Position numbers and translations under genes: made by a program
From: Taenia hydatigena
Lineage: Eukaryota > Platyhelminthes > Cestoda > Cyclophyllidea > Taeniidae
Assembly (NCBI GenBank): GCA_036345935.2
Contig: JADWOT020000004.1
Span: forward strand, 14,337,467-14,401,466
Reading direction: 5' to 3'
Length of the DNA stretch: 64,000 nt
Notes under the pieces: model-generated
Told to the model about the DNA's origin: nothing
Database searches by the model: none
What the model saw: only the letters and a program-made list of their open reading frames with translations
Shown: positions 1 through 11,720 of the stretch, one piece after another
Numbering within the stretch: position 1 is the first letter of the stretch
How the letters are laid out: each line of letters begins with the position of its first letter

Positions 1-36
1 CGCGCACCTCTTCCTGACCAAACCTCAGAGTGGCAA

Positions 37-885
37 TCACGAATGCTCACGCACTCCTTTAGAGATCACATCGTAATGCGCGCAGTCAAATGGGGTAGAC
101 CAGTTGATAAAGTTCTTGTCCTCACGCCTGACGCACCATCGCCTCCAATTCGTTGGTGCAGCAGACAGCAGATAATTGTCGAAGTAAACAAACCTGTGAA
201 CACATCTTGCGAAAGTGTCCATCTCACTTGACTAATCCTTCCTTGCGTTAACAACGAGTGCGAGAATGTATGTTTGGTGGGGTTCGAGGGAATGTGTGGT
301 GACTGTTATATCATGTTCGATGAGCTGCCAGGAGCAAATAAAATGGGGAATGCAATCACAGTCATGCGATTCATCGTCATACCCTTAATAACATACTCCG
401 TGCAAATGCAAGGCGATCTCCAATAATGAGAAAGATTACTTGTCTTAGCAAAACGTATTTTTGATTGATACCTGCTCAGAGGATGTCTTTGTCAGTTGCT
501 ACGACTGGTGACTCGAACTGCAGTACACACTCAAAATGAGCCATCTCATCGATGTTAAGGGGTTGCAACAGACGACAGTGTATGGTTCTGTGGGCTCGGT
601 CATGAAGCAACGCGAATGGTAGAGCTTGAAGGTGTCCGCTAGCTACGTTCAGCATTGAATGGCTTCGGAAGCCTTTCGAAATAGCATCTTGCACAGATGC
701 TTGTCAAGCCACGTCCACCGCTTGATGTGCTGAGACATGACAGTGGAAAATCGAGGTATGGAGAGGATGTGCTTCCAAGTTGGAACAGTGGTGCAGAGGT
801 TTACGAAGTCCGAAGCATCAAGGAATTTGCATATTCGCAATGACAACTCCGGTGGTAGATCTACCAAAATTTGTAAAGTGAGCAT
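37..885 (-). pseudogene. F-box-like gene, copy 1 (broken)
   Basis: F-box proteins bind SKP1 through an N-terminal F-box and present substrates to a CUL1 ubiquitin ligase. Read right to left, the copy opens with a clear F-box (LPPELSLRICKFLDA, then VNLCTTVPTWKHIL) followed by RWTWLDKHLCKMLF. That frame stops at 649. The protein continues in another frame at 694-476 (HRTIHCRLLQPLNIDEM), is scrambled between 475 and 223, and resumes at 222-37 with APTNWRRWCVRREDKNFINW and a C-terminal VREHS before the stop. At least two frameshifts and internal deletions relative to the copy at 12188-13042 make it non-functional. It lacks about nine residues (PQSSQISFQ) present in copies 2 and 3. Confidence 0.75.
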
Positions 886-1442
886 GTGATCTTAGGGGAA
901 ATGATCATCAGACATGCGAAATGTGAAAATACAGTGGGAATGCTAATAAATGGGAGTCATAAGCGTGAGCAGACATGAAGAAACAGGTAGAGTCTACGGA
1001 GGCTTACCATTATTTGATGGTTGTAGCAATGATCGACAGCGGATCAGAGGTAGGAATGACCTCGTTTTAATGTTAACGCATTGATCGTGTTCGTGTGGGG
1101 CAACGCAAAGCGTGACGAAGTCATATCGTTTAACAGCAAAAATAAAATGACCGCAAAATGAGCTTACAATATTTAGTGTGCGGTGGCAACTTGTTACAAC
1201 ATAGGCATCGATACGGTGCCTTATTTACTAGCCGTAGCCACCCACATTGTATGACAAACATGCAGTATCCATGTAGTCGTTGCACGATCGATCTGCCAAG
1301 TTCCCTGGAAACCATGATGTTGCAGGTCAGCCAAACAGATCCATAGTAATTACAATGCAGTCGCTTTAGTCTTGAGGCGTTGATTCCGAAGTAAGTCGGA
1401 TACCAACCATAGAATGCGATTAATTATTGGGTTCCATCAGCA

Positions 1443-1604
1443 CAGCCAGAATTCTTCAAGTCGGGAGAAGCTGTAATGCTTGCACAGACTACCTTTGATA
1501 GTGTCGCTCACATAGCAGATGGTATTGCCCTTCTATGCATTTGTTGTACAATTCGATTTATGTTATTGCACATGGTAGGCTCGTCGACGTGGCGTGTGGG
1601 TTAG
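1443..1604 (+). CDS. conserved small frame antisense to the F-box unit, copy 1
   Basis: No family is recognised. The frame reads QPEFFKSGEAVMLAQTTFD, then SVAHIADGIALLCICC, ending at TAG. Equivalent frames occur at 4907-5119 (-) and 25261-25542 (-), always antisense to the F-box gene of the same unit and about 500-600 bp upstream of it. The shared pattern is PEF, two or three residues, GEA, then AQT.FD.V.HI. It could be an exon of a divergently transcribed neighbour, a repeat-encoded peptide or chance. No start codon or splice site was established. Confidence 0.25.
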   Translation, partial: QPEFFKSGEAVMLAQTTFDSVAHIADGIALLCICCTIRFMLLHMVGSSTWRVG

Positions 1605-2003
1605 TTACCAGGCAGACGATGGAAATTTCAGTCACTTCATTTCTCGAATGTGGAACGGAAGGCTGTGTTTCCCTGCACGTTATTGGTTTGATAACTGTGT
1701 TTCTGTAGGCATCACATACATTTATCTGAGCACGTTATGCCTTGATCGCACAAATGTAGCCGCTGGTGCGGATGGAGTGGGTGCATGGGATGCAATGAGA
1801 ATCGATTATTTCGACTAACGTCGGAAATCAATGGGCTTTAGAAGTAGCCTTACACACTAATGAAGCGCATTATTAATCAAGCAATATGTAAGGGCAAAAC
1901 CTGGCTTATGCACTAAAGACTTGTCTAAACTAGATACCACCGCAGTCGAATGCGATCAGCCCTTTTTGCCTGAGGGAATACATAACGATTTCGCTCTGTT
2001 CCG

Positions 2004-2252
2004 CTATCTACCCACTAAAGAAGAATCGAGAATGGGTTGTGCTTCAGTCGAATAATAGTTCTGCTGAATTGCATTCGCCAAATCTTTTGTCACTATCGAC
2101 ATCGCTTCGTCCAAGAGGGACGACAGCACTATTTGTAATGGCGTCTGCGCGCCACCCATGTTGCTCGTCGTTCGGGTTATGGTATTCAAACTAACCCATG
2201 CCGTATGGGTCGCCTGGTAGAGTCTCGCCAAACCTTCCAGTGTACTCAACAC
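2004..2252 (-). CDS. conserved hydrophobic frame 'LSTLEGLARLYQ', unit 1
   Basis: This is a frame of about 82 codons beginning LSTLEGLARLYQATHTAWVS and continuing through IVLSSLLDEAM to a stop. It matches the frame at 24660-24899 in unit 3 at amino-acid level with mostly conservative changes (LVLSALEGVSRLCQTTQ; IVLWSLLNESV), and a truncated version lies at 8609-8760. It reads in the same sense as the F-box gene of its own unit. The composition suggests an amphipathic helical segment. No known family is recognised, and neither start nor exon ends are defined. Confidence 0.3.
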   Translation of the reverse strand: MLSTLEGLARLYQATHTAWVSLNTITRTTSNMGGAQTPLQIVLSSLLDEAMSIVTKDLANAIQQNYYSTEAQPILDSSLVGR

Positions 2253-3237
2253 GAGTTGTCAACTGCCTTGTACCTGTGCCAGTACAGATTGTGTTTTGGC
2301 TTAAAGAACGCTAGCAATTTTGCCGACTTACACTTAAAGCAAATATTGGGCGATTTAGGAGGTTGGCTGAAATCTACTTACACACAAGCACACAAAAACG
2401 CACTGCAAAATGACTCATTTAAGGAGAGATATCACTGCCTCCACCTACACTCAGGGAATGGATGGGTGAACAGGTAGAGAGTATTTGATCAAGCGCGGGG
2501 ACGGTTGTATCCGTCAGCTGTGAATTGACCTGAGGTGACATAAATGCACGGATCAGAGACCGATGCAGTGTGTAGATTGCCGGCCCGGTTGCTCGTGTAC
2601 CAACACAGGTCATGAGGTTCGTCGTTCGCTGGCTCAGTTGGTTAACAAACAAATGTAAAGCCAAAAATTTGTCCATCGCTAACGAATGCATTGAGTAAAA
2701 TGCTGACAGACTTTGACAAATTGATAGAAACCATCCCCCCACAATCGATAGGTGACGAAGTGCTGAGCAAACGGTGACCGCGATAACAATGAAGTAATGC
2801 ACAAACGAGCCTTACAATAGATCCACCTAGAGTCCCATAGAACCTGCCAATGGCTGTAATTGTTAAAGAAATAGAGGTTAGGCGTCTTTTACTCCATTGT
2901 CCACCAGCTAATCGAGATCATTCTTGAGCCAATCCAGTGCGCACAAAGCAAGTCCATCAGAGGCATTCTTCTTTCCAACTGTAGCGATCCAAACCACATT
3001 GTCACCCTCTTTCGTCTTCATTCCTATAAATTTCGTCGTCATGGCCCTTGCACCAGCAGCAGCCTTTACTGATAGGTTCTGCGCTACAATAGTGGTATTT
3101 TAAACCACTTTAGTTCTTTTACTCGTTGTTCCCCTTGCAATTTTGTCATCATTATTTTGACAAGTTGTAGCCCTTGTAGTAAGCTAAAACAGCCATGTAA
3201 CAGAGGCACTGAAACCGCTCTATTCGCTTCTCATTTC

Positions 3238-3610
3238 CCATCAGACTTCACGACAAACCCATTCTCTAGAGAGAAGCAATTTTATCATCAAAAGCAGAGC
3301 TGTATGAATTCATGTTGACGGTGACAGTGAGTGGTGCATCACACTGTCCTGATCCGGATGAGGAGGAGAAGGTAGTGAGACGTCCAGTACTGACATTTGC
3401 TGTAGCATTGCGGGGCAAGAGGGCATAGAGTTGGAAGTTCATGCAAAGTCTTATTATTGCAAGTTCTATTTGTGCAGCAGTGTAATAGGGGTTAGGTTTA
3501 AACGTGTTCATCTTCAACGCGAATTCTGTCAGTCATGCTTCTGATGATGAAATTGATCCTCTCTAGGAATGGGGTTTGTCGTGAAGTCCGATCGAAGATG
3601 AGAAGCAAAT
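3238..3610. repeat. axis of the head-to-head inverted F-box units
   Basis: A sequence at about 3240-3312 (TTCACGACAAACCCATTCTC and onward) recurs as its reverse complement at about 3497-3600. About 190 bp of single-copy spacer lies between, and this spacer matches 23450-23640 and 7450-7670. The arms are the same piece of the repeat unit in opposite orientation, so this is where unit 1 (minus) and unit 2 (plus) meet. The transcribed strand could fold into a long imperfect hairpin. Confidence 0.6.
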
Positions 3611-5640
3611 GGAACTTTGACATTCGTGTCTCTACCACATAGCTGGCTGTAGCCTACTGCAAGAGCTGCTGCCAGTGGTAAAGCGGTGTCGAAACTGCCA
3701 TGGAAATAACAAGAAAAAGGGGATAAAGCAGTTTAAAATGCTACTACTGCAGCGCAGAGCGCATCGGCAAAGGCTGCAATTGGTGCAAACAAGATGATGG
3801 CGATAAGTGTAGTGATATCGTGCAAAAGGAAAAAAAATATGGCGCAAGTCGCGGCAACGAAGAAGGAGAAAGCGTCACGTTGGCAAACTTGGAATAGCAA
3901 TTAATGCCTCTGGTGTACTCCTCCCTGTGCTCATTAAAGTGGCTCAAAAATGTTCGCAAATAGCTGGTGGACGATGGAGCGGAACACGTCCAAATTCAAT
4001 CCTTTCGGCAATCATACACATTTCGTTGATGCTTTTGAAGTCGGGCTGGATCTATTGTGGTGTGCATGTGTGATTTACTCCATTCACACAGTGTCCACCG
4101 CTTGCTCAAAACTTCGCCATCTTTCCACTGACAACGGATGATTTATGTTAATTCATTGGGGCTGTAAGCATTTTACTCAATACAATGGTGCCGGATCGTC
4201 ATTTTTTTCGTTTACACTTGTTTGTACATTGACTGACCCAACGAACGACAAATCCTATGACCTCTTGTGGTGCACGAGCAATCAGGCCATCAATGCGCAC
4301 ACTGCATCGGCCTCTAATCCATGCAGTTACGCCGCCTCAGATCAATTCTCGGCTGACGGATACACCTGCCCTCTCGCTTGTTTAGATACTCTCTGCTGAT
4401 GAAACCAACCATTTTCCTCACTACAGACGGTGCACTGAGATCTGTCTTAAAATGGGCCATTGCACTGTGCGTGTGTGTTTGTGCGTGAGTACGATTTCAG
4501 CCAACCTTCCGAGCCGCCTAATATTTGTTCCGAACATGAGTGGTCGAAATTCCTAACATTCCTCACATCAAAATACAACTTTCAATAACACAAGGAAAAG
4601 CGGTGAATATTTGGGTTGATTACAGTGGAGGGTGGGTCGAGTTGTATGCACGACTTCCACCGAAACTTATGAGTATTCGGCATTGGTCAAAGTCACCGGT
4701 TCTCTTTGCATCGCACACACCACTCCATCTGCTCCGGTAGCTGCATTTGTGCAATCAAAGCACAATGGGCTCAGACAAGCTCATGTGAAGCTTAGAGAAC
4801 CTTAAACATCGAGTAAGTCACGTGCGAAGAAACACGATCTTCCGTCATGCTTTCGAGAAACAAAGAGGCATAAAATTCCCACCGTCTGTCTGTTAACTGG
4901 CAGACGTCACGTGGATGAACTACCGTGAACAATAACATGAATTAAATATCTGCGAAAAATGCATCGAAGGACAGTGCCGCCTGCAATGTGAGTGACACCA
5001 TCAAAGACAGTCTGTGCAAACGCCTCTGCTTCTCCCACTGTGACGAATTCTGGTTGTGCTGACTGAGTCTGGAAATCAACGGCATCTTGTGATTGAGATC
5101 TAACTTTTTTGGAAACCAATGCCTTAGAACTAAAATGCTCGCATTGTAATTACCAGAGATCTGCCTGGCTGGCACAAATATACGTGACTGTCAACGAAAC
5201 TGGCAGATTGATCGTGCATCGACTACGTGGGTGCTGGTTAGGTGGCAGGTCATGTAGGTGGCTACGATCAGCAAATAAGACACCGCATACATGCCTCTGT
5301 TGCAACCGCACATTAAATATTGCCAGTTCTTTTTGCAGTCGCTTCATTTTGCTGGTAAACAATATGATATTGTCACACTGCACCGACTGACACAAACACG
5401 ACCTATGTGTTAGCATCAAAACGGGGTCATTTCAACCTCTGACCCGCGGTGTCAGCTATGTATACATCGACTTCTCTGTTACGCAGCACATCTCTGCTAA
5501 GGCCACCGGAAATGGTAGATCTCAGTAGACTCGACTCCATTCCCTTGTTTGCTTATGCCTATATTTTTGTCGACTTATTAGCATTCGGATTTCACTTTTA
5601 CGTCTCACGCATCTGATAATCATTTCGCCTAAGTTCGCAT
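3611..5640 (+). repeat. 5' flank of F-box repeat unit 2
   Basis: The stretch is collinear with unit 3. Block 3940-4100 matches 24020-24150, 4540-4565 matches 24630-24655, 4650-4770 matches 25130-25250, and 4880-5640 matches 25350-26000. The conserved frame seen at 24660-24899 is missing here because the match breaks at about 4565. Apart from the antisense frame at 4907-5119 no gene is visible. Confidence 0.6.
4907..5119 (-). CDS. conserved small frame antisense to the F-box unit, copy 2
   Basis: This is an unrecognised 70-codon frame containing QPEFVTVGEAEAFAQTVFD followed by GVTHIAGGTVLRCIF. It is the counterpart of 1443-1604 and 25261-25542. Aligned by hand with the latter, about half of the base differences fall at third codon positions of this frame, slightly more than chance would give. 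It ends in front of the F-box copy at 5658 and points away from it. Function unknown. Confidence 0.27.
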   Translation of the reverse strand: MVSKKVRSQSQDAVDFQTQSAQPEFVTVGEAEAFAQTVFDGVTHIAGGTVLRCIFRRYLIHVIVHGSSST

Positions 5641-5657
5641 GCAACTTTTCGCAAATT

Positions 5658-6667
5658 TTGGCACAAAATAGCAAGCATCAGAAGATCACAGATCTTCCAC
5701 CAGAGTTGCAATTACGAATATGCGAATTTCTTGATGCTCCTGACCCGGTAAACCTCTGCACCACTATTCCGAATTGGGAATCCATTCTCTCTAAGCCTCG
5801 ATTTTCCACCGTCATGTCTCAACACATCGAGCGGTGGACGTGTGCAAGATGCTGTTCCCACGTTCTTCACAAATCTCCTTCCAATACCATGCGCAGCAAA
5901 CTAACGCTTGCCGATCTCTACTATCTGCGCTGCCTCATGACCGAACCCACAGAATTACACACTTTTGTCTGTTGAAATCGTTTGGCATCGATGAGTTCGC
6001 TCATCGTGGGTGTAAGCTGCAGTCTAAGTCACCGTCCGTAGAAACTGACAAGGAAATTCCTCTCAGCAGGTATCCATTGAACATAAGTTATACTTGTACA
6101 AGTGATGTTATCACTGTTAATGATCGCATTGGCATGTATGCGGGTTTTCATTCGGAAGAAGACGACGACGAACCTGATTACTGTGATTGCCTCATCCGTT
6201 TTGTTTATCCTTGCCAATTCATCGTACAGGATCTAATGCTCACAATGCAAGCCCTTGAACCCTACCAAACGTTGATAATCGCAATCATTCTTTATGCAAA
6301 TGGGGATGAATCAAGTGATATGGACCGTTTCGTGAGATTTATCGCCAGGATTAGCTGCATCCACGATTGTCTGCTGGCTGCTGTACCAACAAACTGGAGA
6401 CTGTGGTGCATCAGGTGTGAAGACGAGGACTTTATCAACTGGTCCGATCTATTGGAATGGGGTTGTTACGACGTGTTCTCCAAAAGAATGCAAGAGCATT
6501 CGCGACGAATACTTCGATGTTTGGCCAGGAGACACCGTATATGGCAATACCTCTTTTGCATCCAACGGTGTCCATGCTATTCTGCTCCTACGTTTTTATT
6601 TTACAATTATTATTTGTTACTAGTTTACTGTTTTATTGTATTATTTATATCGCGGACTGCCTTTTGA
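5658..6667 (+). pseudogene. F-box-like gene, copy 2 (split by a 16-bp deletion)
   Basis: The first frame carries a good F-box (ITDLPPELQLRICEFLDAPD, then VNLCTTIPNWESIL) and continues to RWT, where the frame is lost near 5841. The rest of the protein is open in another frame from 5834 to 6667: CKMLFPRSSQISFQ, PLSRYPLNISY, an acidic stretch (HSEEDDDEPDYCDC), LEPYQTLIIAII, AVPTNWRLWCIRCEDEDFIN and MQEHS. Compared with copy 1 the break equals loss of 16 bases between two GTG triplets. The tail beyond MQEHS (about 37 residues, hydrophobic) is probably read-through, since copy 1 stops at that point. No in-frame ATG was found ahead of the F-box, so a 5' exon is missing or unrecognised. Confidence 0.75.
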
Positions 6668-8810
6668 AAACTGTGCAATGATTGAACCGATAGGCGGCAT
6701 AGTCGTCGCCTCGCTTCAGTTTTATCTTATCAAAGGGAAGGGGGTATCAGAACAGCACTGAACACTTTCGTAACAGATAGTGCAGAGGCTAGTGCCTCCA
6801 CCAACGAAAAGCCTTCCCAACATTCATTGCTTCGTGCAAGTACAAGCGCACCACCACGGCTGCTGACCGGCACCTTGAGCACGGCATCTGAATGCAGTTG
6901 ATTCAGTTGTCTATAGCATGTTTCGTTTGCCACCTCGATGACAAACACGATATCCAGCGGTAGCAATGTGCAAGGAAGTAAATGTTAATAATCTCTGGGA
7001 GGGAGCAGTGGAGAGAGAAAGGTGACATGGTACGGATGGCGCATATACAGGTCTGAAAGGGGAGGTTAGTTGTTCCACACTGCTATCTTATTCATTGCAC
7101 AGGGAAAGTGCAGACAGGAAAGGGTAGTGTTGATAAGGATTGTCTCATGCTCCAGCTTAATAGCGTCCCACCAACTGGTGCCCAAAAGTTATTTGTGGCG
7201 AGAGAACGTACCATCATAGCTCAACGTTGCGGCGAGCAAGGTGCATTGAAGGACATGATATCATTATTCTCCATGTATATGCTCATCAGGAGAAATAAAA
7301 TCATGCTCCTTCTTCTCCTCTTCCAAGCCCAATTTTATAAGGCCCATTTAATACAGACAAGATGGTTTGAGAAGCACAGAAGTAGCCCACGTCTGCACTG
7401 CTTAGGTCATAATTGTGCAGAGTGAAGCAAGAATTCTGAGCCAAATTTGTGAAGTGACAGCGGGCGATGCACCACTCTGTCCTCCTCTGCATTATGACAG
7501 TGACACGTCTTATGGTGACAACCAGGTACTAGATGAGGGGGTGGAAATAAATAGACGTCCATTGCTGCATCCTGTTTTAGCAACGTGTGGAGGGAGGGCA
7601 CGCTGATTGTAAGCTGATGCGAAGCCCATTACTGCACTCCGTTTGTGCTGCAGAACAATGGCGATCAGGCTTGGATGTGCTCATCATTAACATGAATTCT
7701 GACAGCCCTGCTTTTAATGGTAAAATTGTTCCCCCTTTTGGGAGAGCGTTTGTCGTAAAGTCGGGGGTAGGGTGAAAAGGGAGTGAAGTGATAGCAGCAC
7801 TAGGCATTTGTATCGCTGTCACATGGCTGATTCTATCTCATTGCAAGTGCTGCTGCTGCTGATGCAAAGATTGTGACGATAAAATCTTTTAGAAAATGAC
7901 AATAAAAATGGGGGACAATGTAGTTTAAACTGCTGCAGCTGGAGAGGAGAACGTACCACAAGTGCGAACATACGAGTGGGAAATAGCGACTCTGGTGGAC
8001 TCATTCTTGTGTGCATTGAATTGATGTAGAAATCGCAACACATCTAGAACATATCTAGAATTTATTTTGGTGGTCACAGCTTTTCTCCTTTCCTTTGTGT
8101 CCGTGGCCTGATAATTGCGAGGCGCTGATGTACGATTTCTCCATTGGAACAACGACCGATTTCTGCTCAACTCTTCGCTACTTTTCTGTTTTCAACAATT
8201 GATGATGGGTGTCAAATCACGAAAAAGGAATTTTCTTCTGTTTTGCATTTGTTCGTTAACTGACTGACCTAATGACCGAAAATCCTTTGATCTGTGATAG
8301 TGGACGAACAAAAGGGATAGCGACCCACGCGCCACATTGGTCTTTGTTTCGTGCATTAATGCCTCCCCAGGTCAATTTTCAGCTGACGAATCCGCCTGCT
8401 GTCTCGCTTATTTAAACACCTTCTACTGCTCCAACCGTGGGGACTCCTTGTTTCCATAACGAACGAATTGAGAGAATGAGTCCAGTTCGTTGAACATAGA
8501 CAGCGGCACTGAGATTTGTCTGAAGCAGACCATTCAACAGTGTGGAAATTTCAGCTAACTCTTTGAATCGCCTAGTCTATGTCTTAATTTCGAGTTGTCG
8601 GATTTCTTATGAGTATTCAAGTCAAGACACAACCTTTAGTAGCACAAGTACGAAGCAGTGGATATCTTGTTTTGAGTACGCTGGAAGATGTGGTTACCTT
8701 ATTTGCAGAAATTGGTGCGGAACCTATTGGTGCATACACTTTGATGCTTGGGATCTGTAAAAGTACTGTATGGACGGGAGGCGAGGGAACGATTTTAGCC
8801 GGGTTGTGAG
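6668..8810 (+). repeat. F-box repeat unit without its F-box gene
   Basis: The 3' flank (6668-6780) resembles 39960-40080 downstream of copy 5. From about 6780 the sequence is collinear with unit 3: 6790-6890 matches 22780-22880, 6980-7220 matches 23010-23220, 7440-7760 matches 23440-23730, and 8640-8700 matches 24670-24730. The match stops near 8800 before any antisense frame or F-box. It is therefore a 3'-truncated unit directly following unit 2. Confidence 0.55.
8609..8760 (+). pseudogene. truncated copy of the 'LEGL' frame
   Basis: The stretch reads VAQVRSSGYLVLSTLEDV, matching PQVRSGGQLVLSALEGV at 24680, then diverges after about 25 residues. It is a partial third copy of the frame at 24660-24899 and 2004-2252. 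Function unknown. Confidence 0.3.
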
Positions 8811-8989
8811 CGCACGCGATCGCTGTCTGGAGTCCGAGACACCCTCGTCATAACCACATCGGCCCCGCTCCCATAAATCCTGCCTGTGCTCGAAATAAAC
8901 TTGTCGATAATCATTCGACCTAATGGGAAGAAAGTTAATCCTCAAAATGAATCTACGCATTTATAAAGAGAAGTCAACGAGGAACAATT

Positions 8990-10380
8990 TGCGCATGCTT
9001 GGTTGTAAGGGTGAATGTTAAAATGGGGAAATCGTTGGAGAACAGATTTTAACGCACATTTTCGTAAGGAGTTTGATTCCATAGTAGGTGCACCATTTTG
9101 CACGCATGCATGTGTGCTGGTGAGGAAGTATTACCTAATATCAGGCTTGTTCGTTCCTGTATACATATATGGTGGTAGTGGCGAATATTTACTCATGCAA
9201 TAAAGCTCGCTAGGATGGACATTCATTGAAAGGGGCAGATAAGGAGTTGTTTGATATGCGTATGATGGCGGGACAAAGTAATGTGAGGCGTAAGAGGGCA
9301 AGAATATTTGCAAGGAATCCCCTTCAGTGCGAGAAAATAATGCTGGGCATATTCAAGCATATGTGCCTGTAAATAATTCTATTTATCGAGGAAATAAGGG
9401 GAAGTTTGTTAGAGCGCATAAGTCTGTGTGGATTTCCATCCACGCAGAGAAGTAAGTGTGGGGCATGCTTGTACGCATACGCTCATAATGATGGGTACTA
9501 ATTTGAGTAAACCAAAATGTTGTCCATTTATTTAGGCAGGCTCTTAGAGTAGGAACTTTGGAGGATTTTATTATTATTAATGTGCGCATGCACTCCAGAG
9601 TCTATAGATTTGGGCGCAACTATGAAGGGCATACTTGCGATATTATACTCATGGGAATGAACACTTATTTTAAGGTGTCGTTGAGGAACATATTTTTGTA
9701 TTCATGCTCTCAAGGGTCATTAGAATATTTGTGCGGACAAGCTCTTAGGAAGGAGCGTTCTCTGTAGACTTTGATGAAGAGCACAATTCTAAATAGCTCC
9801 TAAGGAGAATGTGTATTTGTGTGTAGAAGCCGGTGTGGAGAGAGCGGTGAGAAATGGATGCATGTGTTTGGAGAGAACGATGCAGAATTGATTTTGGCAA
9901 TCGCTTATGCGAATTTATAAGCTGAGCTTTTGAAGCCAAAGAGGAGGATATGTGAGCGTGTATACTCGAGCGCATCCGTATATCACTTAAGAAGTTGATG
10001 AGGATTTTACTTATGTGCTTATCTCGTGAGGACGTATATTCCAACGGAGATATCGATGTGTAGATCACATCAGCTAGTCGAAGTGGGCGTTTTAAAATCT
10101 CAGTAAGGAGCACTGTTTGCTACTTATGCTCGTGAGGACGTGCTCATCGTGGGAAGGTCGGAGAGCGTTGCACGCATGCAGTTGGATTGGGAGAAGTTTG
10201 TTCTTTTAAACAAGTTGATGAGGAGGTCATGCTAGTGCATGTAAGCTTAAGCGTATTCACGTCCTCGTGGAGAAAGTGGTGCAGAGCATGGGTTGGTATT
10301 TATCCTCGTAGAATATGTATTGCATTGAGGAAGTGGATGAGGAGGTCATACTTGCCCTTACCCACGTGAGACATCACGAG
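8990..10380. repeat. degenerate long-period repeat region, no gene
   Basis: No convincing coding frame. A recurring core of the type (T)GAGGAA/GAGGAT followed by T-rich sequence occurs near 9121, 9390, 9683, 9990, 10219 and 10340. Companion words such as CTCTTAG (9541, 9740), GTTGATGAGGA (9985, 10211) and CTCGTGAGGACG (10025, 10129) also recur. Early spacings are roughly 270-310 bp and later ones 120-230 bp. The strand is G-rich. It looks like a decayed satellite or minisatellite. Confidence 0.35.
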
Positions 10381-10999
10381 CTGTCCAGAACACCTCCAGA
10401 TGGGGTGTTTGTAATCCGCAGTCCACAGTACGACGTGTTTACTTGACCATGCCACATCAGCAAAAGAGTAGTGGATTAAGGTCCACGAATCCCAGCTATC
10501 GCGTATTTGATTAGCTTACATAGGACGCATGACGACTCACCGCGACATTATCAAAAATTAGAAAACGCATATCACGTTCCAATTCTTCGAAAGCACGCTT
10601 CTTCTGCGTAGATACTCTCACTAATTAAGTATCGCAGACTCGGCAATGCAGCGCCGTTCTTTCATTTTAAACTTAATCAGAAGATAAAATGTAGAGCTGT
10701 TCCACCATTTTAAACCCGCTGGATTTATTAGTGCTTGGACAAGTGATCTTCCTTGCAAAACACGGCTAAATAAACCGAAACCACTGACAACCTCACTAAC
10801 TCACCCGATAATCAGAGCGGTTAAAACGGTTACAACTGAACAGACAGTGCTCTATTTGTGGTAAGTTTTGCATCCGTCACTGAACTTCAAACTCACTATT
10901 CTTATCGTTCGACCGAGGACATTCGGCTTAACTCACTAACAACCCTCCTATACCTCCACTGATCAAAAACCACGTTCACCATTACATCGGCTGAAATCG
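10381..10999. other. no gene recognised
   Basis: No frame longer than about 60 codons and no repeat partner noticed elsewhere in the window. Confidence 0.5.
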
Positions 11000-11720
11000 A
11001 ATGAGTAGAACTGTGATAGACGGCTCAGCTTATCACTGTGGTAGATCCATGAAAGGAGAGTGTGATAATATCTCCATTAACAGTCACGCCACACATTCTG
11101 AGCACATCCACCCGATCGGCTGCAGACAGCGGAGGGGAGAAGAACCCATTTGGTTTACAGCGTGTGTGTGGATGTACGGGCACATTCGTCCCATCCGCTT
11201 CCTCAAACTCAACCTCCCAGATAACTGGATAGGCAGTCCCACCTCAAACATTCGTTTGCTGGGTGGCTAGTTGGTTGGTTAATTGACTTAGACTCTTCAG
11301 TTTGTATACGCGTCACCACTACTTCACGAACTAGCCTCTTCATTTAACATTATTCAGTCAAATTTTCAGCCATTGCACTGATCTTCCCTTGTTTTCATCA
11401 GATAAAAATGAGCACCTTGTGGAAAGGACAAAGAAGTCCAATCCGAAGGGAGACGTCATAAATGCAAATGTCAAAAATGTCAAACTGGATACCACAGCGC
11501 ATCGAACTTGCGTAAAATTCCCACGCCATATGCAGGCGGTTTACCTTTAATGTCGTCGGGCCACCAGGTTACTTATGCGGACACGGAACAAAAAACTTTT
11601 TCCGACGGAACGATAGAATAACTTTATCAACACGTAAGGTAGCAAGCGGACCCGGATTCTTATGCTTGCGGAAGTTGCGGCCAAACGCTAACAGTCATTT
11701 GATATTCAATGCCTTAAGGA
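11000..11720 (+). repeat. dispersed repeat, inverted relative to 40930-41430
   Basis: Blocks 11150-11280 and 11390-11640 recur as reverse complement at about 41280-41420 and 40950-41190. The best-kept portion encodes VKLDTTAH in both copies, followed by a glycine/proline-rich stretch. The 11001-11270 frame (89 codons) is not conserved in the other copy. This is probably a piece of an unidentified mobile element; the coding potential is uncertain. Confidence 0.4.

Larger units (their letters stand above)
886..3310 (-). repeat. 5' flank of F-box repeat unit 1 (inverted)
   Basis: This stretch is the reverse-complement counterpart of the flank of unit 2 (about 3500-5640) and unit 3 (about 23700-26000). 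Matching blocks occur in the same order: the region before the F-box (1080-1140), the conserved frame at 1443-1604, a block at 1720-1880 matching 25060-25220 inverted, the frame at 2004-2252, and a block at 2395-2890 matching 24040-24560 inverted. Identity by eye varies block by block and is far from perfect, so the duplication is old. Apart from the two small frames listed separately I see no gene here. Confidence 0.65.

Noticed and set aside
9985..10060. Hammerhead ribozyme suggested by GTTGATGAGGA and nearby GAAA-type loops
   Set aside because: The CUGAUGA...GAAA core with a pairing stem II could not be assembled; the words are just part of the degenerate repeat.
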